NCBI GenBank assembly: GCA_045039925.1
Contig: CP108400.1
Coordinates: 682,001-746,000 of the forward strand
DNA from: Yinghuangia sp045039925
GTDB taxonomy: Bacteria; Actinomycetota; Actinomycetes; Streptomycetales; Streptomycetaceae
Direction of reading: 5' to 3'
DNA: 64,000 nucleotides
The notes beneath the pieces were generated by a model. The model did no database searches and was not told the origin of the DNA. It was given only the letters and a program-made list of their open reading frames with translations. Made by a program: the position numbers and the translations under genes. Positions 57,373-64,000 of the stretch are shown here, piece by piece; the first letter of the stretch is position 1; each line of letters opens with the position of its first letter.

Positions 57373-57387
57373 ACCGGACGGTTCGGT
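57373..57387. promoter_or_regulatory. TetR operator 2
   Basis: ACCGGACGGTTCGGT: same dyad with one mismatch, 13 bp before the tetR start. Two sites in one divergent gap suggest that the regulator controls both genes. Confidence 0.78.
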
Positions 57388-57399
57388 ACGCTGGGCGCC

Positions 57400-58011
57400 A
57401 TGACCCGCCCCGCCGCCTCCGAGTCGACCTGCGACCGCATCGTCGGTGCGGCCAAGGACGAATTCGCCCGGCACGGCATCGCGGGAGCGCGCGTCGACCG
57501 CATCGCCAAGAGCGCGCGGACCAGCAAGGAACGCGTGTACGCGTACTTCCGCAGCAAGGAAGACCTGTACCGCGTCGTCCGCGCCCAGCAGTTCGCCGCC
57601 GTCGCCGAGGCCACCCGCATGGACCCGGCGGACCTGCCCGGGTACGTCGGACGCGTCCACGACTACTTCGCGGCCCACCCCGACACGTACCGGCTCATGG
57701 CCTGGGGGCAGCTCGAACTCGACAGCGCGGAGCAGTCGGCCGACGAGTCGTTCCAACAGGCCGTCGCCGGCAAGGTCGACCAACTGCGCCGTGCCCAGGC
57801 CGCCGGACAGCTCGACCCGGCCTGGGATCCGCTCGACGTCCTTGTGCTGCTGAACCAGATCGCCGCGTCCTGGGCCGACAAGCCCGACCTGTGCGCGGCC
57901 GTACCGGCACCGCAGCGCGCCGACTACCTGGCCGCCCGCCGCGCGGCCGTCGTGACCGCCGTCCAGCGTCTGTTCCCTTCCGCGTCGGGGCCGTCCGAGC
58001 GGACACCTTGA
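57400..58011 (+). CDS. TetR-family transcriptional regulator
   Basis: A 203-residue regulator starting MTRPAASESTCDRIVGAAKDEFARHGIAGARVDRIAKSARTSKERVYAYFRSKEDLYRVV, with the helix-turn-helix at residues 28-50. It is divergent from the aldo-keto reductase, which is likely its main target together with itself. The ATG lies 13 bp from the nearer operator; there is no clear ribosome site. The inducer is probably an electrophile or the reductase substrate. Confidence 0.92.
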   Translation: MTRPAASESTCDRIVGAAKDEFARHGIAGARVDRIAKSARTSKERVYAYFRSKEDLYRVVRAQQFAAVAEATRMDPADLPGYVGRVHDYFAAHPDTYRLMAWGQLELDSAEQSADESFQQAVAGKVDQLRRAQAAGQLDPAWDPLDVLVLLNQIAASWADKPDLCAAVPAPQRADYLAARRAAVVTAVQRLFPSASGPSERTP

Positions 58012-58087
58012 CCGTCGGCATGGACACGGACGCCGCGGACACGGCCGCCGCCGCACAACCGACATGCGCGCGGCCGGGTCCTGTCGG

Positions 58088-58645
58088 TCAGCGCACGACG
58101 GAGTAAGTCCGGGCTACGAACCCGGAGTCGAACGTCTTGTTCTCCTCGAGGACCAGGTCGACGTCGTTGTCGAGTGCGCCGAAGAGCGGCAGGCCGCTGC
58201 CGATCAGGACCGGCAGGGTGGTGACGATGAGCCTGTCGATCATCCCGGCGCGCATGAAGCTCTGGATGACCTGCCCGCCGTCCACGTACACGTGCTTGGT
58301 GCCGCGTGCGGCGAGACCGGTGACCAGGTCGTCGATGCCGCGGTAGACGGTGATGCGGGAATCCGCGTCGTCGGCGAGGACCGTGCTGAGGACGGCGACG
58401 TGCAGTGCGGCGAACGGCCAGATGTCCGCGCCGAAAGTGAGCAACTTCTCGTACGTCGCGCGTCCCATGACGACCGTGTCCACACCGGCGATGAAGTCGT
58501 CGTAGCCGAGGTCTCCGGCCTTCTCGCCGCGGCTGGTCAGCCACTCGATGTCGCCGTCGGGGCGGGCGATGAAGCCGTCGAGGCTGGTGGCGATGAAGAC
58601 GCTTGAAGCGAAGGGGAGTTCCCGGGTCGCGTGGCGAACGGTCAT
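58088..58645 (-). CDS. Dihydrofolate reductase family (RibD C-terminal-like) protein
   Basis: A 185-residue protein whose mature fold begins with SSVFIATSLDGFIARPDGDIEWLTSRGEKAGDLGYDDFIAGVDTVVMGRATYEKLLTF. It continues with the VYVDGGQVIQSFMRAGMIDRLIVTTLPVLIGSGLPLFGAL segment typical of RibD-C/YwjB-like reductases. These bind NADPH and reduce pterin- or pyrimidine-like compounds; the exact substrate is unknown. ATG at 58645. The gene is single and lies between two tetR genes. Confidence 0.9.
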   Translation of the reverse strand: MTVRHATRELPFASSVFIATSLDGFIARPDGDIEWLTSRGEKAGDLGYDDFIAGVDTVVMGRATYEKLLTFGADIWPFAALHVAVLSTVLADDADSRITVYRGIDDLVTGLAARGTKHVYVDGGQVIQSFMRAGMIDRLIVTTLPVLIGSGLPLFGALDNDVDLVLEENKTFDSGFVARTYSVVR

Positions 58646-58788
58646 GACGGCGGCTCCGTTTCGTGGTTGGTGGCGCTCAGGGCTGAGGGCTGAGTGCTGA
58701 AGGGCGAGGGCGGGGTGTTCGGTGCTTCGTCTCGTCGGCCGGGTGGTCACGCCGGGCGGGTCCCGCAGGGTGGGCCGACGGACACGGC

Positions 58789-59376
58789 CTAGGTACGGAA
58801 GCGGCGCAGCGCGTCCTCGACCTCGGCGCGCAGCAGGGCGAGCGGGTCGCCCTCGCCGTCCACCGCCCAGAGCAACAGGGTTCCGTTGAAGACCACTTGG
58901 AGAGTGCGGGCGGTGCGGGCGGTGTCCATCACGTCGCGCAGCTCACCGGCGAACACGGCCGCGTCGAGGAGGGCGGCTGTCTCCTGGCGGAAGGTGGACG
59001 CCTGCGCTGCCGCATGGGCGCGGAACTCCGGGTCGGTGAGGTCGAGTTGCAGGAACGCCAGGTTGTTGGCCATCTCCAGCGGCGTACTGACGCCGACGGC
59101 AAGCGCGACCAAGGCATCGATCAGCGCCTCGGTCGGAGACTCGTGCGCGGCGGTTCGGGCACGGGCGAAGACCGCGCGTGTGCCGTCCGGTGCTCGCTCG
59201 GCGAGGGCGAGCATGAGTCCGCGCTTCGATCCGAACCGCTGGACGAGGGTCGCGGGCGCGAGCCCGGCCTCCTTCGCGACCGCACCGAGGGTGAGTCCGT
59301 TCGGCCCGTGCCGGCTGATGGCCCGCGCGGTTGCCTGGAGGATCGCCTCGTCGCTGGTGGTACGTGGGCGTGCCAT
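58789..59376 (-). CDS. TetR-family transcriptional regulator with two upstream boxes
   Basis: A 195-residue regulator starting MARPRTTSDEAILQATARAISRHGPNGLTLGAVAKEAGLAPATLVQRFGSKRGLMLALAE, with GGAG seven bases before the ATG. Two copies of TAAACGAAC-N3-CATTTA (59436-59453 and 59489-59506, written on the plus strand as TAAATG-N3-GTTCGTTTA) lie in the AT-rich gap before it. A third copy occurs near the amidohydrolase at 28417, so this regulator may control a distant gene too. It is divergent from the AlkC-like repair gene. Confidence 0.92.
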   Translation of the reverse strand: MARPRTTSDEAILQATARAISRHGPNGLTLGAVAKEAGLAPATLVQRFGSKRGLMLALAERAPDGTRAVFARARTAAHESPTEALIDALVALAVGVSTPLEMANNLAFLQLDLTDPEFRAHAAAQASTFRQETAALLDAAVFAGELRDVMDTARTARTLQVVFNGTLLLWAVDGEGDPLALLRAEVEDALRRFRT

Positions 59377-59435
59377 CCCCGAGTCTCCTTTTCTTGTCCT
59401 TGTCCGGTGTCCTTGGCATGTCCCAGGCGGGTTAG

Positions 59436-59453
59436 TAAATGCTCGTTCGTTTA
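59436..59453. promoter_or_regulatory. TetR box, copy nearest the tetR gene
   Basis: TAAATGCTCGTTCGTTTA; 60 bp upstream of the tetR start. Followed by TATATA, which may belong to the promoter. Confidence 0.7.
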
Positions 59454-59488
59454 TATATCCCGACCGTAGCGCACGGGGCTCGGATTTG

Positions 59489-59506
59489 TAAATGCAGGTT
59501 CGTTTA
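59489..59506. promoter_or_regulatory. TetR box, copy nearest the AlkC-like gene
   Basis: TAAATGCAGGTTCGTTTA; 53 bp from the other copy, about 100 bp before the AlkC-like start, in the same orientation. Confidence 0.7.
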
Positions 59507-59604
59507 CTAATCCGGAAGCCGTACGTGCGCCCGGCCGCCGCCCCAGCACACCGCCTGCTGACGCGCCCCAACCGCATGTCAGGGCGATCTGGCACCGTAC
59601 CCCC

Positions 59605-60669
59605 ATGGCCCAGCCCCTCAAGGACATGATCAACGCGCAATCGGTCGCGACCCTCGCGGACGGGATCGCCGCCGCCCACGCCGCCTTCCCCCGCGACCGC
59701 TTCATCGCCACCGCGCTCGACGGCCTCGAAGGCCAAGAACTCAAGGACCGCGTACGCCACGTCGCCCGCGCCCTGCACGCGGCCCTCGACCTCCCCTTCG
59801 ACGACGCCGCCCCCGTGCTCCGCGCCGCCACCACCCACACCCGCCTGAACATGTGGAGCGGCTGGCCCGCGACCGACTACATCGCCGAGTACGGCGTCGC
59901 GCACCTCGACGCGGCCATGTCCACCATCGCCGTCATCACGCCGTACGCCACCGGCGAGTTCGCGGTCCGCCCCTACCTCGACCGCTACCAGGAGACCGCA
60001 CTCGCGACGATGCGCGGCTGGGCCGAGTCGGACGACGAACACCTCCGCCGCCTCGCCTCCGAAGGCTCGCGCCCGCGCCTGCCCTGGGGCTCACGCGTCC
60101 GCTGGCTGATGACCGTCGGCCCCACGCTCCCCATCCTCGAACGCCTGCGCGACGACCCCAGCGAGTACGTCCGCCGCTCGGTCGCCAACCACGTCAACGA
60201 CATCGCCAAGGACGACCCCGCGGCCGCAATCGCCCTACTCGCCCGCTGGCGCGACGAAGGCGGCACCCACACCGACCGCGTCGTACGCCACGCCGTCCGC
60301 GGCCTGCTCCGCACCGGCCACCCCGAGGCCCTGACCCTCGTCGGCGCGGCACACGGCACCGGCAGCGTCGAGGCCCTCACCGCCGACGACACCGTCGCGG
60401 TCGGCGACCGACTCCCCTTCAAGGTCACCGTACGCGCCGAAGCGCCCGGCGCCCTGGTACTCAAGTACGCGGTGGTCCGCGACGGTTCGCGCCGCGTGTT
60501 CCACCTCGGCGAGCGTGTCGCCGAAGCCGAAGGCGACACCTTCACCCTCGCCAAGTCCCACTCGTTCCGCCCGGTCACCACACGGGTGGAACCGCCGGGG
60601 CCCCGAACCCTGGAGATCATCGTCAACGGCGAGCCCCGCGCCACCGCCGCATTCACCCTGGTCCCCTGA
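59605..60669 (+). CDS. DNA alkylation repair protein (AlkC/AlkD-like) with C-terminal Ig-like domain
   Basis: A 354-residue protein. HEAT-like helical repeats occupy residues 1-255 (MAQPLKDMINAQSVATLADGIAAAHAAFPRDRFIATAL ... RLRDDPSEYVRRSVANHVNDIAKDDPAAAIALLARWRDEGG). The VRRSVANHVNDIAKDDP signature is typical of the AlkC subgroup of the AlkD superfamily, which removes N3-methylated purines from DNA. The last 95 residues (VGDRLPFKVTVRAEAPGALVLKYAVVRDGSRRVFHLGERVAEAEGDTF) are a beta-rich immunoglobulin-like domain reported for some AlkC members. It is divergent from a tetR gene with a shared operator region. Confidence 0.85.
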   Translation: MAQPLKDMINAQSVATLADGIAAAHAAFPRDRFIATALDGLEGQELKDRVRHVARALHAALDLPFDDAAPVLRAATTHTRLNMWSGWPATDYIAEYGVAHLDAAMSTIAVITPYATGEFAVRPYLDRYQETALATMRGWAESDDEHLRRLASEGSRPRLPWGSRVRWLMTVGPTLPILERLRDDPSEYVRRSVANHVNDIAKDDPAAAIALLARWRDEGGTHTDRVVRHAVRGLLRTGHPEALTLVGAAHGTGSVEALTADDTVAVGDRLPFKVTVRAEAPGALVLKYAVVRDGSRRVFHLGERVAEAEGDTFTLAKSHSFRPVTTRVEPPGPRTLEIIVNGEPRATAAFTLVP

Positions 60670-60861
60670 GCTCGCCCCGCCCCAAAGGACCCACCCCAAA
60701 CCCGGCCCCGAGCCCGACGCCGACCCCGACCCCGACCCCGAGGGGAACCGCGACCCCGACACCCGTAATTGCCAGAGCAGTTGCCCGCTCCTGCCACCCC
60801 TCCCCGTAGTACCGTTCATTCCGCGCACAATCGGGCCCTCGGGGAGGCAGGAGCGCGCGCT

Positions 60862-62349
60862 TTGGACCCCTCACCGCGACCCGGGCGCCCCCCGCAACCC
60901 CCTCACACGGCGAGCGGAGTCCCGCACGCATCCGCCCCGCCGCCGCCCGCAATTGCCGCCCCGCCGGGCCGCGTTCCCGCCGAATACCGGGTGATACGCC
61001 GCCTGGGCGTCGGACGGTACGGCACCGTCGAACTCTGCCGAGTACCAGGTGACCGCACCGAAGTCGCCGTCAAGCTGCTCCCCGTCCGGATCACCACCCC
61101 GCGCGGCCAACTCGCCCTGCACGCCGAGCTCCTCGCCGTGGCCGCCGCCGCGAAGCACCCGTGCGCTGTGACCGTCCGCGAAGTCGGCTTCGTGGATGAA
61201 ATGCCCTATCTGACAAACGAGTTCTGCCCAGTAGGCAGCGCCCATGCGCGACTCGCCACGACCGGGCCGCTCCCCTGGGACGACGTCGCGGCCATCGGCG
61301 TACGCCTGGCCCTCGCCCTGCATTCCGCACACCGCCGCGGCGTACTCCACCTGGACGTCCGCCCCGCCAACATCCTCTTCGACGCCGACGACGCCGCCCT
61401 GCTCGCGGACCACGGCCTGACCCGCGCCCTCCGCAGCACGGCACCCGAACTCGGCGTCCATTTCGACCCGTTGTACGCCCCACGCGAACTCTTCGGCTGG
61501 GAACCCCCCGGTCCGCCCGCCGACGTGCACGGCCTCGGCGCGACGCTGTACGCACTGCTGACCGGTGCCCCACCGCACGCCGACCAGGCACTGGTCGGAC
61601 CGTCAGCGCACTACCAAGCCGTCATGACCGCCACCGCTCCCCCACCGGTCGGCGTCCCGCCACCCCTCGCAGGCCTGCTGCAACGCATGACCTCGGCGCA
61701 TCCCGGCGACCGCCCGCCGCTCACCGAAGTGCACCGCGTACTCCACGCGCTGCTCCCGTCCGGCCAACTCGCCCGAGTCCCCGACCTGCTCCCCGAACCC
61801 GAGCCCGAACTTCCGCTCCCCGGCTGGGACAAGGCCGACGACGCACTCATCGACGAACTGGCCGACGCGCCCGACGCACCGTCCGACTCCGAAACCCGGC
61901 GCCACCGCAAGCGCGTACGGCTCGTCACCGCGACGGCGGCGACACTCCTCGCCGGCGGAATCGCCGCGGCCCTGCTGCTCCCGACCGAAGACGACTCCAC
62001 CCCACCCGAACCCCCGCCCCCGCCGTCGCAGAGCCCCAGTTCGATGAAGGTCGTGCCCGCCGACCAACTCCCGTTGCTGCAAGCCCGGCAGATCCGCATC
62101 ACCGCGGTCGCCGACCAGTTCCACATCTCCTGGGGACCACCGCAGCAACCGGTGACCGGCTACCTGATCACCGCCCGCTCCCCGAGCGGCGCGCAGGTCG
62201 ACAAGCCGCAGAGCACCGCGGCCGACGAACGCAGAGTCGTCTTCACCTCCCCGCCCGTCCAGCCGGACACGTGCTACATCGTCACGTCCCTGGTCCGCGC
62301 CACCGACGGCACCATCCAACTCGCCCCGTCGCCCCCCGCCTGCCGCTGA
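60862..62349 (+). CDS. Serine/threonine protein kinase-like membrane protein with fibronectin type III tail
   Basis: About 495 residues if TTG 60862 is the start (CAGGAG eight bases before it); the frame is open further upstream. Kinase features: Gly loop LGVGRYGTVELCR, Lys in VAVKLL, catalytic loop HLDVRPANIL (the HRDxKxxN Lys is Arg) and LADHGL in place of DFG, then YAPRE for APE. The invariant catalytic Asp and Asn remain, so activity is possible but weakened. A membrane segment (about 352-372, TATAATLLAGGIAAALLLP) leads to an extracellular FN3-like domain (ITAVADQFHISWGPPQQPVTGYLITARSPSG). It may sense an outside ligand. Confidence 0.8.
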   Translation: MDPSPRPGRPPQPPHTASGVPHASAPPPPAIAAPPGRVPAEYRVIRRLGVGRYGTVELCRVPGDRTEVAVKLLPVRITTPRGQLALHAELLAVAAAAKHPCAVTVREVGFVDEMPYLTNEFCPVGSAHARLATTGPLPWDDVAAIGVRLALALHSAHRRGVLHLDVRPANILFDADDAALLADHGLTRALRSTAPELGVHFDPLYAPRELFGWEPPGPPADVHGLGATLYALLTGAPPHADQALVGPSAHYQAVMTATAPPPVGVPPPLAGLLQRMTSAHPGDRPPLTEVHRVLHALLPSGQLARVPDLLPEPEPELPLPGWDKADDALIDELADAPDAPSDSETRRHRKRVRLVTATAATLLAGGIAAALLLPTEDDSTPPEPPPPPSQSPSSMKVVPADQLPLLQARQIRITAVADQFHISWGPPQQPVTGYLITARSPSGAQVDKPQSTAADERRVVFTSPPVQPDTCYIVTSLVRATDGTIQLAPSPPACR

Positions 62350-62356
62350 CGGCCCG

Positions 62357-63139
62357 TCAGTGGTGGCCGCCCCGTCGGCCGAGGGTCTCCACAGGGGTCG
62401 CGCCGGGGCGCGTCCATTGCGGTACGGGACGGCTGGTCGGGCCCCAGGTGGAGTTCCCTTCCGCATCCGTACGCCAGGACCAGCACGCGTGACGGCCCTC
62501 GGGCCATCCTTCCGGCGTGTCCTCCCACGTCTCGCCGCGGCCGTACGGCGTCATGTCGAGCAGCCCGAGCGAGGCGTTGATCCGCTCGACGCCCCGGGCG
62601 GTCGTGGAGTAGGTGAGGTACGCGCGGTCGCCGTCCCGCAGGTAGGCGGTGACGTACCCCATGTCGCCCCCGGCCGGTCCCGCCACGTCGCGCACCGAGT
62701 ACCAGGGCTCGGTGTAGCCCATGAAGTCGACGTACGCCGCCACCTCGTCCCACGCGCCCGTCACCAGCACCGCGTACGAGACACCGCGGGCGTTCAGGTA
62801 GGCGGCGTCCTTCAGGTGCCAGGCCGCGGTGGTGCAGCCCTCGCACTGCCCTTGGTGCGGCGCGCCGTCGTACCACATGTGCTTGTAGACCACGAGTTCG
62901 TCGCGGCCCTGGAACAGGTCCAGGAACGGGACCGGGCCGTCCGGTCCCCGGACCTCCACCTTCCCGTCGAACTCCACCATCGGCAGTCGGCGGCGGGCCG
63001 CGGCGATGGCGTCGCCCTCGCGCGTGTGGGCCTTCTCGCGGATCAGCAGCTCATCGCGGGCGGCCTGCCAGGCGGCGAGGTCGACCACGGGCGGGCGCCC
63101 GAACTGCGCGGCGGTCTTGTCGTCCGGTGTGGACGTCAT
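62357..63139 (-). CDS. DUF899 (thioredoxin-fold) family protein
   Basis: A 260-residue protein starting MTSTPDDKTAAQFGRPPVVDLAAWQAARDELLIREKAHTREGDAIAAARRRLPMV, as in DUF899. A Cys-x-x-Cys motif in QGQCEGCTTAAW and strands such as ELVVYKHMW and YAVLVTG follow, showing the thioredoxin-like core. The family is thought to act in redox or in dioxygenase-like chemistry, but no reaction is established. It converges with the kinase gene over seven bases between stops and is single. Confidence 0.88.
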   Translation of the reverse strand: MTSTPDDKTAAQFGRPPVVDLAAWQAARDELLIREKAHTREGDAIAAARRRLPMVEFDGKVEVRGPDGPVPFLDLFQGRDELVVYKHMWYDGAPHQGQCEGCTTAAWHLKDAAYLNARGVSYAVLVTGAWDEVAAYVDFMGYTEPWYSVRDVAGPAGGDMGYVTAYLRDGDRAYLTYSTTARGVERINASLGLLDMTPYGRGETWEDTPEGWPEGRHACWSWRTDAEGNSTWGPTSRPVPQWTRPGATPVETLGRRGGHH

Positions 63140-63457
63140 GGGGGTTCTCCAAATGTCTGCGGTGTCGACGACGATTCGCGTCCTCCCAAGGCAGACCCGA
63201 TCCGCGGCCCGAACTCATCGCTAACCCGCGGACAAGTTCCCCCGAGCCCGAGGACCCGGCCGAAAGCCGTTCGTGAGCCGTTCGCAAGCCGTCCGCAAGC
63301 CGTCCGGATCCACAAGATCACCCAACTACGTTTTGCCATATGAGAGTTCCGTCCGCCATCCCCCATCCGACGATTCCGCGAACACGGGACACACGCGGAT
63401 CGGATGATGCGACACTCGGCTCTTCTGCGGCGGCGGACCCACGAACAGGAGCCGGTG
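63140..63457. other. Divergent intergenic region with an 11-bp repeat
   Basis: Holds four tandem 11-bp repeats (63265-63308) and an AT-rich patch at about 63315-63350. No gene is supported in the 318 bp. Confidence 0.65.
63265..63308. repeat. Four 11-bp tandem repeats
   Basis: AGCCGTTCGTG, AGCCGTTCGCA, AGCCGTCCGCA and AGCCGTCCGGA lie head to tail between divergent genes. Confidence 0.88.
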
Positions 63458-63685
63458 ATGGTGCAGTTCCAGGGACGGGAGTACGCGCTCTCCCGCGCCG
63501 ATGTCGAGACGCGGATGCGCGGATTACGGCCGGACCGGATCACCCGGTACTTCGTGGACGTCAACGGCCACGCGTACCCGGTCAAGCAGGTCGCCCGCGC
63601 CTGTACCGGGGTCCATGCGCAGCACACCCGCGAGTCGCAACAGCTCCTGCGCGCCCTCGGCTTCACCATCCACCGGGCCTGCTGA
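63458..63685 (+). CDS. Small protein of unknown function, TTA-containing
   Basis: A 75-residue protein starting MVQFQGREYALSRADVETRMRG, with AGGAG before the ATG; a start at 63404 would add 18 residues. It includes RITRYFVDVNGHAYPVKQVARACTG, a YPVKQV block seen in small actinomycete proteins and nuclease-associated domains. Leu23 is a TTA codon (63524-63526), so expression may depend on the bldA tRNA. No function known; the last residues are basic and Cys-containing. Confidence 0.72.
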   Translation: MVQFQGREYALSRADVETRMRGLRPDRITRYFVDVNGHAYPVKQVARACTGVHAQHTRESQQLLRALGFTIHRAC

Positions 63686-63864
63686 CGGCCGCAGGTCAGC
63701 CGTGGGTCGGCCGAAACCAAACCTCTTCGGCGGACAACCCCGGCACCCGGTCCCGCGAGTCCACTACGAACTCCGGCTTCATCTCGATCAGTTGGGTGCC
63801 CGCGGAGGTGGCGGAGCGGCTACCCTTCTGCCATCTGGGGCCGATCGAGCGGAGGGAACCGCGC

Positions 63865-64000
63865 ATGGGCGACCAAGTCCCCAATCCCCAGAAGGGCGAC
63901 CTGGCGAGCGCGCTCCGCCTCGCCGAGCGCTACGCCGCAGCCGTCGCCACCGACCTCGACGCCGTCGTCGCCGACATGGAGACGGAACGGCCGTGGGGAG
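63865..64000 (+). CDS. Hypothetical protein, N-terminal part (runs off the window)
   Basis: ATG at 63865 follows a strong GGAGGG. The 45 visible residues (MGDQVPNPQKGDLASALRL AERYAAAVATDLDAVVADMETERPWG) are hydrophilic and helical; the rest is outside the window. No family can be assigned. Confidence 0.6.
   Translation, partial: MGDQVPNPQKGDLASALRLAERYAAAVATDLDAVVADMETERPWG

Noticed and set aside
63696..63884. 62-codon minus-strand frame near the right edge
   Set aside because: Overlaps the start and ribosome site of the plus-strand gene at 63865 and has no recognisable domain; kept out as unsupported.
1..64000. A biosynthetic gene cluster
   Set aside because: Methyltransferases, SDR, LLM, exporters and a carrier-like protein occur, but they are dispersed and no synthase, NRPS/PKS, terpene cyclase or RiPP core gene is present.

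Overview
The window is very GC-rich DNA with GTG and TTG starts, translationally coupled start/stop overlaps and actinomycete-type families: DUF4429-SHOCT, SpoIIE-type PP2C phosphatases, a BTAD regulator, an ECF42-like sigma factor, F420/LLM oxidoreductase, many TetR regulators and rare TTA codons. It fits the chromosome of a Streptomyces-like (Streptomycetaceae) actinomycete. No rRNA, tRNA, CRISPR array, transposase or integrase was recognised. The genes form many short units rather than one large cluster.

0-16 kb: The left edge holds the C-terminal part of an RHS polymorphic toxin (HINT domain plus deaminase-like toxin tip) overlapping its presumed immunity gene. Then come a secreted beta-propeller, an HPF1-like protein divergent from a suppressor-of-fused-like immunity protein, an esterase, an ASCH protein, a membrane PP2C phosphatase with a degenerate paralogue beside it, a DUF4429-SHOCT protein, a coupled pair made of a DUF4365 nuclease-like protein and a protein of unknown function, and a PIMT-like methyltransferase. 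14-20.5 kb: A two-component system faces a four-gene operon (lipoprotein, HlyD-like adaptor, ATPase, MacB-like permease) with a putative response-regulator box between them. An ECF42-like sigma factor follows.

21-33 kb: A same-strand group of hypothetical protein, TetR, SGNH hydrolase and DHA2 exporter has a clear palindromic operator before the exporter. Next are a Tat-exported amidohydrolase with a TTA codon, a MerR gene divergent from a methyltransferase, a small TTA-containing gene and a large ATPase-BTAD regulator. The 650 bp upstream of that regulator are non-coding and structured: a cytosine-rich tract, two 65-bp direct repeats, and two strong hairpins with unrelated stems but nearly the same apical loop.

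33-48 kb: Alkylsulfatase, a SMI1/KNR4 protein, a TetR/SGNH divergent pair with a leaderless-type promoter, a type II NADH dehydrogenase-like enzyme, an MFS transporter with an internally deleted DJ-1/PfpI gene, an LLM-SDR operon divergent from MarR, a lipoprotein, a methyltransferase, an enoyl-CoA hydratase, and an EamA exporter divergent from LysR. 48-64 kb: two small unknown genes, a NarL-type two-component system, an immunity-like protein, a Tat-lipoprotein PQQ beta-propeller, a cold-shock protein, an acyl-carrier-like protein lacking its serine, a tetR remnant, an aldo-keto reductase/TetR pair with two operators, an RibD/DHFR-like reductase, a TetR whose putative operators also occur near the amidohydrolase 31 kb away, an AlkC-like repair protein, a membrane kinase with a fibronectin-like tail, a DUF899 protein and two small genes at the right edge.

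Recurring themes are TetR/MarR/LysR/MerR regulators next to their likely operators, orphan immunity-type proteins, degenerate paralogues that have lost catalytic residues, and short tandem repeats at gene 3' ends in which each unit carries the stop codon.
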